NCBI GenBank assembly: GCA_021324685.1
Contig: JAJPIQ010000043.1
Span: forward strand, 17,637-81,636
Source of the DNA: Bacteroidota bacterium
GTDB lineage: Bacteria; Bacteroidota; Ignavibacteria; Palsa-1295
Reading direction: 5' to 3'
Length of the DNA: 64,000 nucleotides
In this document: positions 27,318 to 35,873 of the stretch, one piece after another
How positions within the stretch are numbered: the stretch's first letter is position 1
How the letters are laid out: every line of letters starts with the position of its first letter
The notes under the pieces: model-generated
What the model saw: the letters and a program-made list of their open reading frames with translations, nothing else
Database searches by the model: none
Told to the model about the DNA's origin: nothing
Made by a program: the position numbers and the translations under genes

Positions 27318-29048
27318 CTATCTTTGGAGCATTAATCGCTTCGAACTTGTACCCAACGGCGTACTGATCCGAACGATATACGCACCGTTTGCCACGGGTG
27401 CTCCACCCGAGCGCCCATCCCAGGTCAGACTGCCCTGAGCGGCCTCGCGGAACACACGGTTTCCAAGTACATCGTAGATCTCGATCGTAGAAGGACCTTC
27501 GGGTACGCCGATCGTGACTTCATCGCGCGCCGGATTCGGCGACAGCGTGAAATCGATGACGGGAGTGGTTTTGGGTTCCGAAACACCTTCGGTAACCGGC
27601 GGCAGGCGATGAGCAATCACGTTATACGTCAGGGTCGAACTCGAGGTGTGCTCTTCCTTCGGGTGCGATTGCTGGACCGTGTACGTGAGCGTCATCGTCA
27701 GGTCATACGTTCCGGTGTCCGGCGCTTCGAGCGTCATCAGGAGCTCTTGCGAAGTTGCCCCGGCCGCGAGCGAGTCGTAGATATAAATCCCATCGTCGTA
27801 CGGGGGGAATGAAACTCGCACGTTCGTATCCGCCGCGGTCGCCCCGAGATGCTCGAGCAGGAGGGCATTACTGCCCGCGTTATGAATAAAAATGGCATGG
27901 CGCGTTTTTTCGGCGTGTGCCGTGATGCTCAGGGAATTCGTTCCCGGTGGAACATCCAGGGTGATGGAATCGACGACCGGAATGCTGACGCTACCCGAAA
28001 GCGCGACTCGGACCGGATCGCAGGAGACGCCGTCCACGCTCGTGCCGTACACTTCGGCCTCGAACGTACCATAATAATTATCGCTTGCCGCCGGGCTGGG
28101 AACCGAATAGGAAACATACACGACCACGCTCGAATCGCGCTCCAGCACGAGTGGGAATTGCGGCGATGTGATCGCAAATTCGTCCGTATCACCTACGATC
28201 TGCGCACCGTCAAGGTAGATCGACGAATCGGTCGTGTTCGTGAGCAGGAACGAGGAAGAAACAGTTTGCCCTTCGGACGCAGAGACATCAACCGTCCCAG
28301 CTACGGTCACGCACCGTGAGTCGAGCGGACTCCGTCGGCCATAAAGATCCGCCATAATGGAATCGGTGGTATTACCAAGGCGATAATAGATCCAGAGCTG
28401 GCCGGAAAGGCTGGAGTCCGAAGCGGTCGCAAGCGCACAGAGTTCACCTAAGCTCCAGGCCGAATTTCCGGGAACAAACGTTGGAAGCGACGCAACGTTT
28501 TTGAGCGACCACTGCGTCCCGGGTGCCGGATCGTCGATCAAAACGATATTCGTGATCCAGATCGTATCGATATCTTTGTTGTACAGCCCGAAATTCTGGC
28601 ATTCTTCAACGCCGGAACGAAGGCTGTCATAGTTCGACGTGTTAATTTCAGGTCCATAATGGCTGATCGGAACCCCAATGAGTTGAACATGAACCGTATT
28701 GCTATCGCCCACAACGGTCAGCTCACCGAAGGCATCCGTCCCACTGCTCGCATTATATCGAACGCGGATGGTCGTAACACCGAGAAATTGTACGACGGAG
28801 TCCGACACGAGCGAAAATTCGGAATTCCCGGAAAGCGAAATGTGGATCGTTCCCGCCGGAAGTTTCGCGTTAGAATCGAGTCCGTCCGAGATCCAGACAT
28901 AACCATCGCTCGAGGTTCCGACTCGGGCGCTCATCCCAAGGCTGTCCGGTCCGGAAATCACATACCCGTAGCCTTGCGACGTCAGTCCCACGCAGAGTGC
29001 CGCAGTAAGAACGAAAGCGAAGACGAAGGGCTTCATAGCAAGTCTCAT
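27318..29048 (-). CDS. T9SS-secreted protein with choice-of-anchor-like repeats
   Basis: A 576-residue exported protein. The ATG at 29048 is preceded by AAAGGAA about 5 bases upstream, one of the few good ribosome sites here, and yields a signal peptide (MRLAMKPFVFAFVLTAALCVGL). The body has three or so beta-sandwich units of about 110 residues (SFLLTNTTDSSIYLDG, HAIFIHNAGSNALLLEH), like the choice-of-anchor/ASPM-like modules of Bacteroidota surface proteins. The last ~80 residues form a T9SS type A sorting domain (DFTLSPNPARDEVTI, STIEIYDVLGNRVF, VANGAYIVRIS). Probably surface-displayed; ligand unknown. Confidence 0.87.
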   Translation of the reverse strand: MRLAMKPFVFAFVLTAALCVGLTSQGYGYVISGPDSLGMSARVGTSSDGYVWISDGLDSNAKLPAGTIHISLSGNSEFSLVSDSVVQFLGVTTIRVRYNASSGTDAFGELTVVGDSNTVHVQLIGVPISHYGPEINTSNYDSLRSGVEECQNFGLYNKDIDTIWITNIVLIDDPAPGTQWSLKNVASLPTFVPGNSAWSLGELCALATASDSSLSGQLWIYYRLGNTTDSIMADLYGRRSPLDSRCVTVAGTVDVSASEGQTVSSSFLLTNTTDSSIYLDGAQIVGDTDEFAITSPQFPLVLERDSSVVVYVSYSVPSPAASDNYYGTFEAEVYGTSVDGVSCDPVRVALSGSVSIPVVDSITLDVPPGTNSLSITAHAEKTRHAIFIHNAGSNALLLEHLGATAADTNVRVSFPPYDDGIYIYDSLAAGATSQELLMTLEAPDTGTYDLTMTLTYTVQQSHPKEEHTSSSTLTYNVIAHRLPPVTEGVSEPKTTPVIDFTLSPNPARDEVTIGVPEGPSTIEIYDVLGNRVFREAAQGSLTWDGRSGGAPVANGAYIVRISTPLGTSSKRLMLQR

Positions 29049-29357
29049 AAATGTTCCTTTCGAAGTAATGTAAAAGACGCGAATGGAAGGAGTTTCCCAT
29101 TTGGTCACTCCGAAAACCCGTACGCAAAGCGAAAGTTACCGATCGGTACTACTCAATTTTTACTCAGAAGCAGACTCAATGCACGAATGAGCCCTCAATA
29201 AAATAATTAGAAAATCTTCCAAAACTAAGGAAGTACCCAAATGCTGTGCGCATTTTTTTCGACCCTGAAAGAAGCCAGATCGTGTATTTTGCGTCATAAA
29301 CGCCGGTTCTTGAATCCTTGCTACGCGGCGAGCGTATGAAAGGTCTATTTTGCCTCC
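29049..29357. other. Divergent promoter region
   Basis: This 309-bp AT-rich gap lies between the T9SS cargo gene (minus) and the MacB-type permease (plus) and should hold both promoters. I see no clear operator, repeat or RNA gene; a short minus-strand frame crossing it has no protein-like character. Confidence 0.5.
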
Positions 29358-30581
29358 ATGTTCGTCCAGTTCGGTAATAGTATTGCGATGGCTTTTCACT
29401 CGCTCGCGAGCAATAAAACGCGTGCGCTGCTTACGATGCTGGGCATTATTATCGGGGTCGCTTCGGTGATCACAATGACGGCGATCGGCGAAGGCGCGGC
29501 ACAGGCTGTTTCCGCGCAGATCAATTCGATGGGCAGTAACCTGTTGCAGATCGATCCCGGCCCGACGCTATCTGGCGGGATCTCTTCCGGGGCCGGCGGC
29601 AGCATTCGGCTGACGGAAAGCGATGCCGAGGCAATTAAGCAATCGAGTTTCCTCACTGCCATAGCGCCTTCCGTCGACACCCGCGCCCAGGTGGTGGCAG
29701 GCAATGCAAATTGGCAGACCCGGATCACCGGATCGACACCGGCAATCATGAGCATTCGAAATTACGTCGTCGATCGCGGAAGCATGTTTACGGAGACCGA
29801 TGCGCGGTTGGGAACAAGAGTATGTCTTCTGGGAAAGACCGTCGCCGATAATCTTTTCGATCCCGTTACGGATCCGATCGGTCAGCAAATTCGGATTAAG
29901 GGGATCCCCTTTACCGTCATCGGTCTGCTCAAGCCGAAAGGTTCCAATGCGTTCGGCCAGGACCAGGACGATAATATTCTTGCTCCGCTGGTGACCGTCC
30001 AGCGCCGTGTAATGGGCATTACCTGGCTCGAAGATATCTTCGCCAGCACCGCTTCGACGGCCGTTACCGAGCAGGCCATTGAGGATGTCACGCAAATACT
30101 CCGGATTCAACACAGGACCCAACTCGGCGCGAACCAGGACTTTCGTGTCCGCTCGCAAGTCGAAATGGCACAAGCTTCGGAGGCCGCGAGCACGGCAATG
30201 ACGGACTTGCTGAGCATGGCGGCGGTCGTCTCGCTGATCGTGGGGGGAATCGGAATTATGAATATCATGCTCGTGACCGTCACGGAGCGAACCCGTGAGA
30301 TCGGAATTCGAAAATCGATCGGGGCGAAGCCACTCAACATCCTCCTTCAGTTCCTGACCGAAGCAATAACGTTAAGCCTGATGGGCGGTATTATCGGCGT
30401 CCTCGTCGGTTATCTGGCAAGCATGGTGGTGTCGATGCAGAACGGCTGGTCCCTCATCATTTCGGCGCAGGCCGTTGGCCTTTCGTTCTGTGCGGCGACG
30501 GCGGTCGGAATGTTTTTCGGCTGGTATCCGGCCCGAAAAGCTGCCCGGCTGAATCCGATCGAGGCCTTACGATACGAATGA
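29358..30581 (+). CDS. MacB-type ABC transporter permease
   Basis: A 407-residue inner membrane protein. It has one N-terminal membrane helix (LLTMLGIIIGVASVITMTAIG), a periplasmic MacB_PCD domain (about 45-245), and three C-terminal helices of the FtsX type near 285-400 (MAAVVSLIVGGIGIMNIMLVTVTERTREIGIRKSIGA). MacB-like transporters move folded cargo or peptides or act as mechanotransducers across the envelope. The ATPase and adaptor subunits that normally accompany it are not adjacent, so it must pair with distant partners. Length and motifs are standard. Confidence 0.88.
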   Translation: MFVQFGNSIAMAFHSLASNKTRALLTMLGIIIGVASVITMTAIGEGAAQAVSAQINSMGSNLLQIDPGPTLSGGISSGAGGSIRLTESDAEAIKQSSFLTAIAPSVDTRAQVVAGNANWQTRITGSTPAIMSIRNYVVDRGSMFTETDARLGTRVCLLGKTVADNLFDPVTDPIGQQIRIKGIPFTVIGLLKPKGSNAFGQDQDDNILAPLVTVQRRVMGITWLEDIFASTASTAVTEQAIEDVTQILRIQHRTQLGANQDFRVRSQVEMAQASEAASTAMTDLLSMAAVVSLIVGGIGIMNIMLVTVTERTREIGIRKSIGAKPLNILLQFLTEAITLSLMGGIIGVLVGYLASMVVSMQNGWSLIISAQAVGLSFCAATAVGMFFGWYPARKAARLNPIEALRYE

Positions 30582-30745
30582 TCAGCGTTCCAGAAGTCTT
30601 GTTTTTAGGAACTGCTTTTTAGCAACGTCGATGACTTTGCGGTCACTTATCTTGGGGTATGTGTGTTCCACCCGCACAATTTGCCCCGACCGAGGGGTTA
30701 TAATTTCCCTATTTTGAGGGAATTGGACTAAAAGAAGCAATTTTG

Positions 30746-30940
30746 ATGAAACCAAGTAAGATCACGATCGATACGAAAGAAGCGCTCAACCGCTTAGCTC
30801 ACCCGACTTTTTTCGACCACCTCGAGCGCCAGGCCGCCTTTGAAATCGTTATGCGCAGCGGAAATCAAAGCCAGAAAGCCAGCGCCCAACAGGCCGTCTC
30901 CATGTGGCCCATCGAAGGCCTCAAGAAAACAGCGGCCTAA
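30746..30940 (+). CDS. Small hypothetical protein
   Basis: A 64-residue ORF starting at the ATG at 30746 (a TTG lies one codon upstream). A TATAAT element at about 30697-30702 stands at reasonable promoter distance. The sequence is mixed basic/acidic and probably helical (KEALNRLAHPTFFDHLERQAAFEIV), with Gln/Ala/Ser-rich residues before the end. No family recognised. It lies alone between the permease and a convergent hydrolase. Clean boundaries and a promoter-like site support a real gene. Confidence 0.5.
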   Translation: MKPSKITIDTKEALNRLAHPTFFDHLERQAAFEIVMRSGNQSQKASAQQAVSMWPIEGLKKTAA

Positions 30941-31018
30941 CCCGATTAGCGGCCTAAAGCCGATTAGGGCCTAAACCGGCGCTGTGAGCCGATCGGAGTC
31001 ACGCCGCCTCCATCGCGT

Positions 31019-31843
31019 TTATCGGCATTGCAATAAAAATTCGTGAACGGTATCGCCGAAGAGCTGCGTCGCCTTGAAAGGAATTTCGAGATGGTCGCAG
31101 TTCGGGAATTCGACGTACTTTTTGTTCTCGATCGGAACGGCACGAACGAGGTCCAGTAATTCATCGCGTAAAATAAACTTTTCGTCCGCTCCGTGAAGGA
31201 CGACCAGATGTTTTGCGCCAAATTTTGCGATGTGCTTCATCGGCTCGAGGCTGTCGGTCGCAACGATGGCGATGTTCGTTCCCGGCACTTTCGCTTCTAT
31301 ATTTTTCTTTAGTTCCATCTGGGTCGCATAGGGACTTTCGGCAATGATGCCGGTAAGGTCCCTTCGTTTTTCGGCCTCGACCAACGCGAGCGATGCGCCC
31401 AGGGAACGGCCATAGACAATAATCTTATTTCCCGGGTACGACGCGTGCGCGAAGGAGACGGCGGCGTCGAGATCGGAGAGATACTGTGGTTCGGCGATCG
31501 CATTGGAGTCGAAAGAAAAGGGCTGGCTCGTCCCGAACCCCCGATAATCGAACAGCAGGACGGGAACTTTAAAATTCTCGATGAGGAACTGGGCAAGCGC
31601 CAGATCGTAGCTCATGTTGCCCGCGTCGCCGCCGGCAAGCACGATCAGCGTCTTCGAGGAAGGTTCCGAGACCTTGCAGTACCACGCCGTGAGCCGATAG
31701 TGATCCGGAGTGACAATATTCAGGCTGTCATACGCCAGTCCGTTTTGGTCCGGGGAGGAGACGTAATGCGTGTCCGGCCGAATGGCGATAGCCCGGGTGG
31801 CCACGAATACCAGAAGACAGAGAGCAAGGAAATATCGGTTCAT
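31019..31843 (-). CDS. Exported alpha/beta hydrolase
   Basis: A 274-residue serine hydrolase with a signal peptide (MNRYFLALCLLVFVATRAIA). The nucleophile elbow is YGRSLGASL near residue 142 (GxSxG), preceded by LLFDYRGFGTS. A late Asp (HGADEKF) and His (NCDHLEIP) would complete the triad. It resembles BEM46/YqiA-like alpha/beta hydrolases; the substrate (ester, lipid or peptide) is not evident. The frame is open 107 codons further upstream, but that part overlaps the divergent kduD gene and is not credible, so the ATG at 31843 is used. Confidence 0.83.
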   Translation of the reverse strand: MNRYFLALCLLVFVATRAIAIRPDTHYVSSPDQNGLAYDSLNIVTPDHYRLTAWYCKVSEPSSKTLIVLAGGDAGNMSYDLALAQFLIENFKVPVLLFDYRGFGTSQPFSFDSNAIAEPQYLSDLDAAVSFAHASYPGNKIIVYGRSLGASLALVEAEKRRDLTGIIAESPYATQMELKKNIEAKVPGTNIAIVATDSLEPMKHIAKFGAKHLVVLHGADEKFILRDELLDLVRAVPIENKKYVEFPNCDHLEIPFKATQLFGDTVHEFLLQCR

Positions 31844-31868
31844 CGTTCTTGTATCGTATTTTTGTTCA

Positions 31869-32636
31869 ATGTCATTCCTCGAATCGCTATTTTCTTTGGA
31901 GGGCAACGCGGCGATCGTGACCGGCGCTTCGCGCGGCATTGGGCGCGCGGCGGCGATCGCTCTCGCCTCGGCCGGCGCGAGCGTCGTTCTGACCGGACGA
32001 GATGAATCGGCACTCAGGGAAACGCAGTCGATGATCGGTCCGAATGAGCGAACGCACTGCATATCCGGTGATGTGAAAGATCCTTCGCACGCCATGGAAA
32101 CGATTTCGACGACCGTCCGGACCTTTGGGCAGCTCGATATTTTAGTCAACAATGCAGGGATCATTCGTCGGTCCGCGGCGGTCGATTACAGCGCACACGA
32201 TTGGTACGACGTGATCGATACGGACTTAAATGCGGTGTTTAGCTGGTCTCAGGCGGCCGGCAAACTCATGATCGAACAAGGCAGCGGGAAGATCGTTAAT
32301 ATTGCATCGCTGCTTTCATTTCAGGGCGGACTGAACGTTGTAGCGTATTCCGCGGCCAAAGGCGGCGTGGCACAATTAACCAAAGCGCTCGCGAACGAAT
32401 GGGCGAAATATGGCGTCAACGTCAATGCGATCGCGCCGGGATACATGGAAACGAATGCGACCGCCGCACTTCGGGCCGACACGAAGCGAAAAGAACAAAT
32501 TCTTTCCCGCATCCCCGCCGGCCGATGGGGCGAACCGGAGGACCTGGCCGGCGCCATCGTTTATTTAAGTTCCTCCGCGTCCGATTACGTGAATGGGCAC
32601 ATTCTCGCGGTCGATGGAGGCTGGCTGGCATACTAA
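31869..32636 (+). CDS. kduD: 2-dehydro-3-deoxy-D-gluconate 5-dehydrogenase (SDR)
   Basis: A 255-residue short-chain dehydrogenase of the KduD family, which reduces 2,5-diketo-3-deoxygluconate to 2-keto-3-deoxygluconate (KDG) with NAD(P)H during breakdown of unsaturated uronides. The cofactor motif is TGASRGIG (18-25), the catalytic Ser and Tyr-x-x-x-Lys are in NIASLLSFQGG and YSAAKGG, and NEWAKYGVNVNAIAPGYMETN with the end DYVNGHILAVDGGWLA strongly match KduD. The ATG at 31869 is chosen; an upstream extension overlaps the divergent gene. First of five tightly packed genes. Confidence 0.93.
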   Translation: MSFLESLFSLEGNAAIVTGASRGIGRAAAIALASAGASVVLTGRDESALRETQSMIGPNERTHCISGDVKDPSHAMETISTTVRTFGQLDILVNNAGIIRRSAAVDYSAHDWYDVIDTDLNAVFSWSQAAGKLMIEQGSGKIVNIASLLSFQGGLNVVAYSAAKGGVAQLTKALANEWAKYGVNVNAIAPGYMETNATAALRADTKRKEQILSRIPAGRWGEPEDLAGAIVYLSSSASDYVNGHILAVDGGWLAY

Positions 32637-32646
32637 CTTAGTACCG

Positions 32647-33441
32647 ATGAATACACCATGGCTCTTTAGAAATACGGCTTCCAGAAAAGGACGCGCGATC
32701 TCCATTACTCCCGAAACATCGGAGTTCCAGGCCATCCACGCCGGCCGGATCATCCTCGATCCTTCCGTCCCAACGGCGTCCGGCCAGAACGATGGCCGCG
32801 AAACGACGCTCCTCTGCCTCCACGGTACCGGAGAAGTAACGACCGGCGGTACCACCTATTCCCTTTCGCGTTTGGACGGCCTCTACATTTCTCGCGGCGA
32901 GCCGTTCGAAGTTTCTACGACCGGAACCGTCGATATCGTCGAAGGCTCGGCCCCGACCGAAAAAATCCATCCCACGAAATATGTCAATTTTGAACGCGAA
33001 GTAAAAAACAGCGACACGCTTTCGCTTCATGTCGGAGCGGAACCCTATTACCGGGATATTCATAAGGTCCTTGCCGAGAACGTCGAGGGTTCCCGAATCT
33101 TAATGGGGGTGACGATGTCAAAGCCGGGGAACTGGACGAGCTGGCCGCCGCACGAACATGCGGCCACGCGAGAAGAGCTCTATCTCTTTTTCGACATGCC
33201 GCGTCCCGGGTTTGGAACGCAATTTATTTACTCCGATCTTACGCACCCCGAATTCGTTCAGCCCGTGTATGAGGACGATGCAGTGGCGATCGTGAAGGGG
33301 TATCATCCGAACGTTGCGGCACCCGGATATCCGATTAACTTTTGCTGGATCCTTTGTTCGCTCGAAGACGACACGTGGCGAACGCTGGGAGGGGTCAACG
33401 TCCAGCCCGGTTTCGAGCAAATGCCGACGGGACTACGATGA
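32647..33441 (+). CDS. IolB/KduI-type isomerase, probably 4-deoxy-L-threo-5-hexosulose-uronate isomerase
   Basis: A 264-residue double-cupin isomerase. The metal-site stretch GNWTSWPPHEH near residue 166, EELYLFFDMPRPGFGTQF and VKGYHPNVAAPGYPINF are closer in pattern to IolB (5-deoxy-glucuronate isomerase of inositol catabolism) than to E. coli KduI. Its place directly after kduD implies the KduI reaction: unsaturated uronate product to 2,5-diketo-3-deoxygluconate. The two families share a fold and chemistry, so a symbol is withheld. The start at 32647, 10 bp after kduD, is best. Its TGA overlaps the next ATG. Confidence 0.83.
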   Translation: MNTPWLFRNTASRKGRAISITPETSEFQAIHAGRIILDPSVPTASGQNDGRETTLLCLHGTGEVTTGGTTYSLSRLDGLYISRGEPFEVSTTGTVDIVEGSAPTEKIHPTKYVNFEREVKNSDTLSLHVGAEPYYRDIHKVLAENVEGSRILMGVTMSKPGNWTSWPPHEHAATREELYLFFDMPRPGFGTQFIYSDLTHPEFVQPVYEDDAVAIVKGYHPNVAAPGYPINFCWILCSLEDDTWRTLGGVNVQPGFEQMPTGLR

Positions 33442-34091
33442 TACCATCCGATCGTCTGCGTTCGTTCAATAGCTTTTTTACCCCGCTGGTCAGCGATGTC
33501 ATGGACCGGCTTGGGATCCGTTCCCACACGCTCCCGCGTGAAATTCAGGCCATTCCATTCGATCCTTCTCTCAAAGCAGCGGGACGTGCCTTTCCCTGCC
33601 GTGTCGTTCCGACCGAGGAATACGTCGAAATCGATACGCTGCTTGAAATGGTCGATTCGATCCCGCAGGATGCCTTCGTCGTTGTTGCGGCGGATGCGGA
33701 CATCGACGCCGCGCTCTGGGGAGGCCTCATGTCCACGCGAGCGAAAGCACGAGGGGCGGTCGCGGCGGTGGTCAACGGCGGTATTCGGGATTTCGAACAA
33801 ATCGCAACGCTGGAGTTCCCCGTGTTCGGGGCGTATCGGTGCATTAAGGATATTCGTCGTCGAGGGTACATGGCAGAGTACAATACCACGGTCACGATCG
33901 GCGGCATCCCCATTCGCCCGAACGATGTCGTCTTCGGCGATGCGAACGGCGTACTCACCATCCCCCAGGAGCACTTCGAGACCGTGTATGCGGAACTTTT
34001 AAAGTCGATAGAAGGCGAGCAGAAGACCGCCGTGGGACTCCAGGAAGGCCGCGCCGCACGCGAGCTCTTTTCCCAATTCGAAACGTTTTAA
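33438..34091 (+). CDS. RraA-like aldolase/decarboxylase family protein
   Basis: A 217-residue protein of the RraA/HMG-aldolase-like family (fold once annotated as menaquinone methyltransferase). Typical signatures: TPLVSDVMDRLG (13-24), VVAADADIDAALWGGLMSTRAKARGAVAAVVNGGIRD (90s-120s), and PNDVVFGDANGVLTIP. The G-G-x-x-(x)-R-D-type metal site of oxo-acid aldolases is present as NGGIRD. Members cleave 4-hydroxy-2-oxo acids or decarboxylate oxaloacetate, so it may act on KDG or a related keto acid. Its ATG overlaps the stop of the previous gene (ATGA), showing coupling. Confidence 0.82.
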   Translation: MIPSDRLRSFNSFFTPLVSDVMDRLGIRSHTLPREIQAIPFDPSLKAAGRAFPCRVVPTEEYVEIDTLLEMVDSIPQDAFVVVAADADIDAALWGGLMSTRAKARGAVAAVVNGGIRDFEQIATLEFPVFGAYRCIKDIRRRGYMAEYNTTVTIGGIPIRPNDVVFGDANGVLTIPQEHFETVYAELLKSIEGEQKTAVGLQEGRAARELFSQFETF

Positions 34092-34095
34092 GCGC

Positions 34096-34728
34096 ATGGC
34101 AAAAGAACCGGTGATTCAACGGATCCTCTCCGAACGCGTGTTTGCCGTGCTTCGGCTTCGACAGACGGAACGTATCGAATCGATCGTGGAAGCGTTAATG
34201 GTCGGAGGCCTTACCACGATCGAGATCACGATGAATTCGCACCGGGCGGAGGAATCGCTCTATCGAATCGCAAAAGAATTCCCAGCGGTATTACTCGGGG
34301 CGGGAACGGTGATGGGAGTGGATTCGGCAACGCGCGCGATCGAGTGCGGGGCAAAATTTCTCGTAAGCCCGGTAACGGACCTCGACATGCTGGCCGTGGC
34401 CCAGGAAGTCGGAGTCGCTTCCATGGCCGGCGCCCTTACTCCTACCGAAGCGTGGCAAGCCACTCAGGCCGGTTCCGATTTTGTAAAGTTGTTTCCACTC
34501 GCCCCGCTCGGGCCACGGTATATTCGTGCTCTTCGCGGTCCGTTCCCAGAGATGCGCTTCGTCCCCACGAACGGCGTGACCGTCGAGAATGTCGCCGAAT
34601 GGTTTGCGGCCGGCGCTTCTGCCGTCGGCGTGGGAACGCCGCTGGTCTCCGACAGCGATATCGAAGCGGGAGATCTTACGGTCCTGACGGCTCGCGCAAA
34701 GCAAATCGTCGAATCGGCGAAGCCATAA
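34096..34728 (+). CDS. eda: KDPG/KHG aldolase
   Basis: A 210-residue class I aldolase splitting 2-keto-3-deoxy-6-phosphogluconate to pyruvate and glyceraldehyde 3-phosphate. Catalytic Lys131 sits in SDFVKLFPLAPLG and general base Glu43 in TIEITMNS; GAGTVMG and KFLVSPVTD are family hallmarks. The usual PTGGV phosphate loop reads PTNGV here, a mild variation. It lies 4 bp after the RraA-like gene. The kinase KdgK that would make its substrate from KDG is not in this operon. Confidence 0.93.
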   Translation: MAKEPVIQRILSERVFAVLRLRQTERIESIVEALMVGGLTTIEITMNSHRAEESLYRIAKEFPAVLLGAGTVMGVDSATRAIECGAKFLVSPVTDLDMLAVAQEVGVASMAGALTPTEAWQATQAGSDFVKLFPLAPLGPRYIRALRGPFPEMRFVPTNGVTVENVAEWFAAGASAVGVGTPLVSDSDIEAGDLTVLTARAKQIVESAKP

Positions 34729-34736
34729 AAAAACAG

Positions 34737-35771
34737 ATGCCAAAAAAAATAACAACCGATCTGCTGGACCCTCGCCTTTTGATTAAGAAAGTCAGCGAAT
34801 CCTTTATCGCTCGTCACCGCCCGGAATCGCAATCGACGGATTGGGGCCAATCGCTCGCCATGTACGGGCTTCTTCGGGGACTTCGAGTCGATGAAAATCC
34901 CAACGTGCGCGAATACCTTCGGCGCTGGCTTTCGTTTCACCTTGCGGAACGTGTGCCGGTGAACTATTTTTGCGGTTCCTGGAGTTTCGCGCTGCTCTAC
35001 CCCGAGGTCCTCGAAGAATTCGAAGAACTGCAGATTCCGCTCCAGGACACAGCGGAACGAATTTATACCTTTATTCGCCGTAACGCGATTCGCAATGGCG
35101 AAGGCATCCTGCTTCACAATGTCGACCTGCCCAATATTTATATCGATACCGTCTATTATTCGGCCGTGTTGCTCGCAAAACTGGGAACCGCGCTCGATGT
35201 TCCCTGGGAGGACGAAGCGATTCGCCAGATCGCCCTGCACCTGGAACGGTTGCAGGACGGCGATAATGCGTTCTTCATTCATTGTGAAGAGAATAATGGA
35301 GGGACTCGATCTCAGGGAAGCTGGGCACGCGGTAATGGATGGGTGATGATGACGCTTGCGGAAATCCTTGCGGTCCTCGACAAAAAAACTGCTCGCTACC
35401 GGGACGTACTTTCGATCTTCCAACATCTCACAAACGCCCTCCTGGAACATCAAACAAAGAATGGTTTGTGGCGGACCATTCTGGACGACCGTAGTGCCTA
35501 TGAAGAAACTTCCGCTTCCGCAATGTTTTGTTTTGCACTGGCAAAAGCACAGAACGAGCATATTGCCTTGAACCGCTCTTCCCTTTCCGCTCTGAATAAA
35601 GCAGCGCTCGGGCTCGCGAATGCTGTCGACAAAAAGGGTCGCGTTGTGGGTGTTTCCGAAGGGACGTGGCCGGGAACGATCGAGTATTACAAATCGCTCG
35701 CGACGGGCGAGTGGTGGTGGGGAACCGGCGCGTTTTTACTGGCTATGGCTGAGTTGGCGGAAGCGCGCTGA
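34737..35771 (+). CDS. Glycoside hydrolase family 105/88 unsaturated glucuronyl (rhamnogalacturonyl) hydrolase
   Basis: A 344-residue (alpha/alpha)6 barrel enzyme cleaving the unsaturated uronic acid left by polysaccharide lyases from oligosaccharides. Key motifs: a catalytic Asp in NIYIDTVYYSAVLLAKLG (Asp137), GSWARGNGWVMM (194-205), and ATGEWWWGTGAFLLAMAEL at the end. No signal peptide, so it is cytoplasmic. It starts 9 bp after eda. Product sugars feed the isomerase and KduD encoded before it, so the operon should convert pectin-, alginate- or glycosaminoglycan-derived unsaturated sugars to central metabolites. Confidence 0.9.
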   Translation: MPKKITTDLLDPRLLIKKVSESFIARHRPESQSTDWGQSLAMYGLLRGLRVDENPNVREYLRRWLSFHLAERVPVNYFCGSWSFALLYPEVLEEFEELQIPLQDTAERIYTFIRRNAIRNGEGILLHNVDLPNIYIDTVYYSAVLLAKLGTALDVPWEDEAIRQIALHLERLQDGDNAFFIHCEENNGGTRSQGSWARGNGWVMMTLAEILAVLDKKTARYRDVLSIFQHLTNALLEHQTKNGLWRTILDDRSAYEETSASAMFCFALAKAQNEHIALNRSSLSALNKAALGLANAVDKKGRVVGVSEGTWPGTIEYYKSLATGEWWWGTGAFLLAMAELAEAR

Positions 35772-35873
35772 ACCAATAAGGGGGGCGGCGGACCTGAACT
35801 CTTTTGCTTAGTTTTACGCTAAGTTTCCACCTTATCGCACTTTCAACCTTTCCCCGTTCGACGACTATCGGAA

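Noticed and set aside
27152..27367. A 71-codon ORF in the gap before the T9SS cargo gene
   Set aside because: Contains a hairpin and overlaps the cargo gene's end; translation is Arg/Ala-rich without structure.
31844..32164. 107-residue N-terminal extension of the alpha/beta hydrolase
   Set aside because: It overlaps the divergent kduD gene and precedes a clean signal peptide at 31843.
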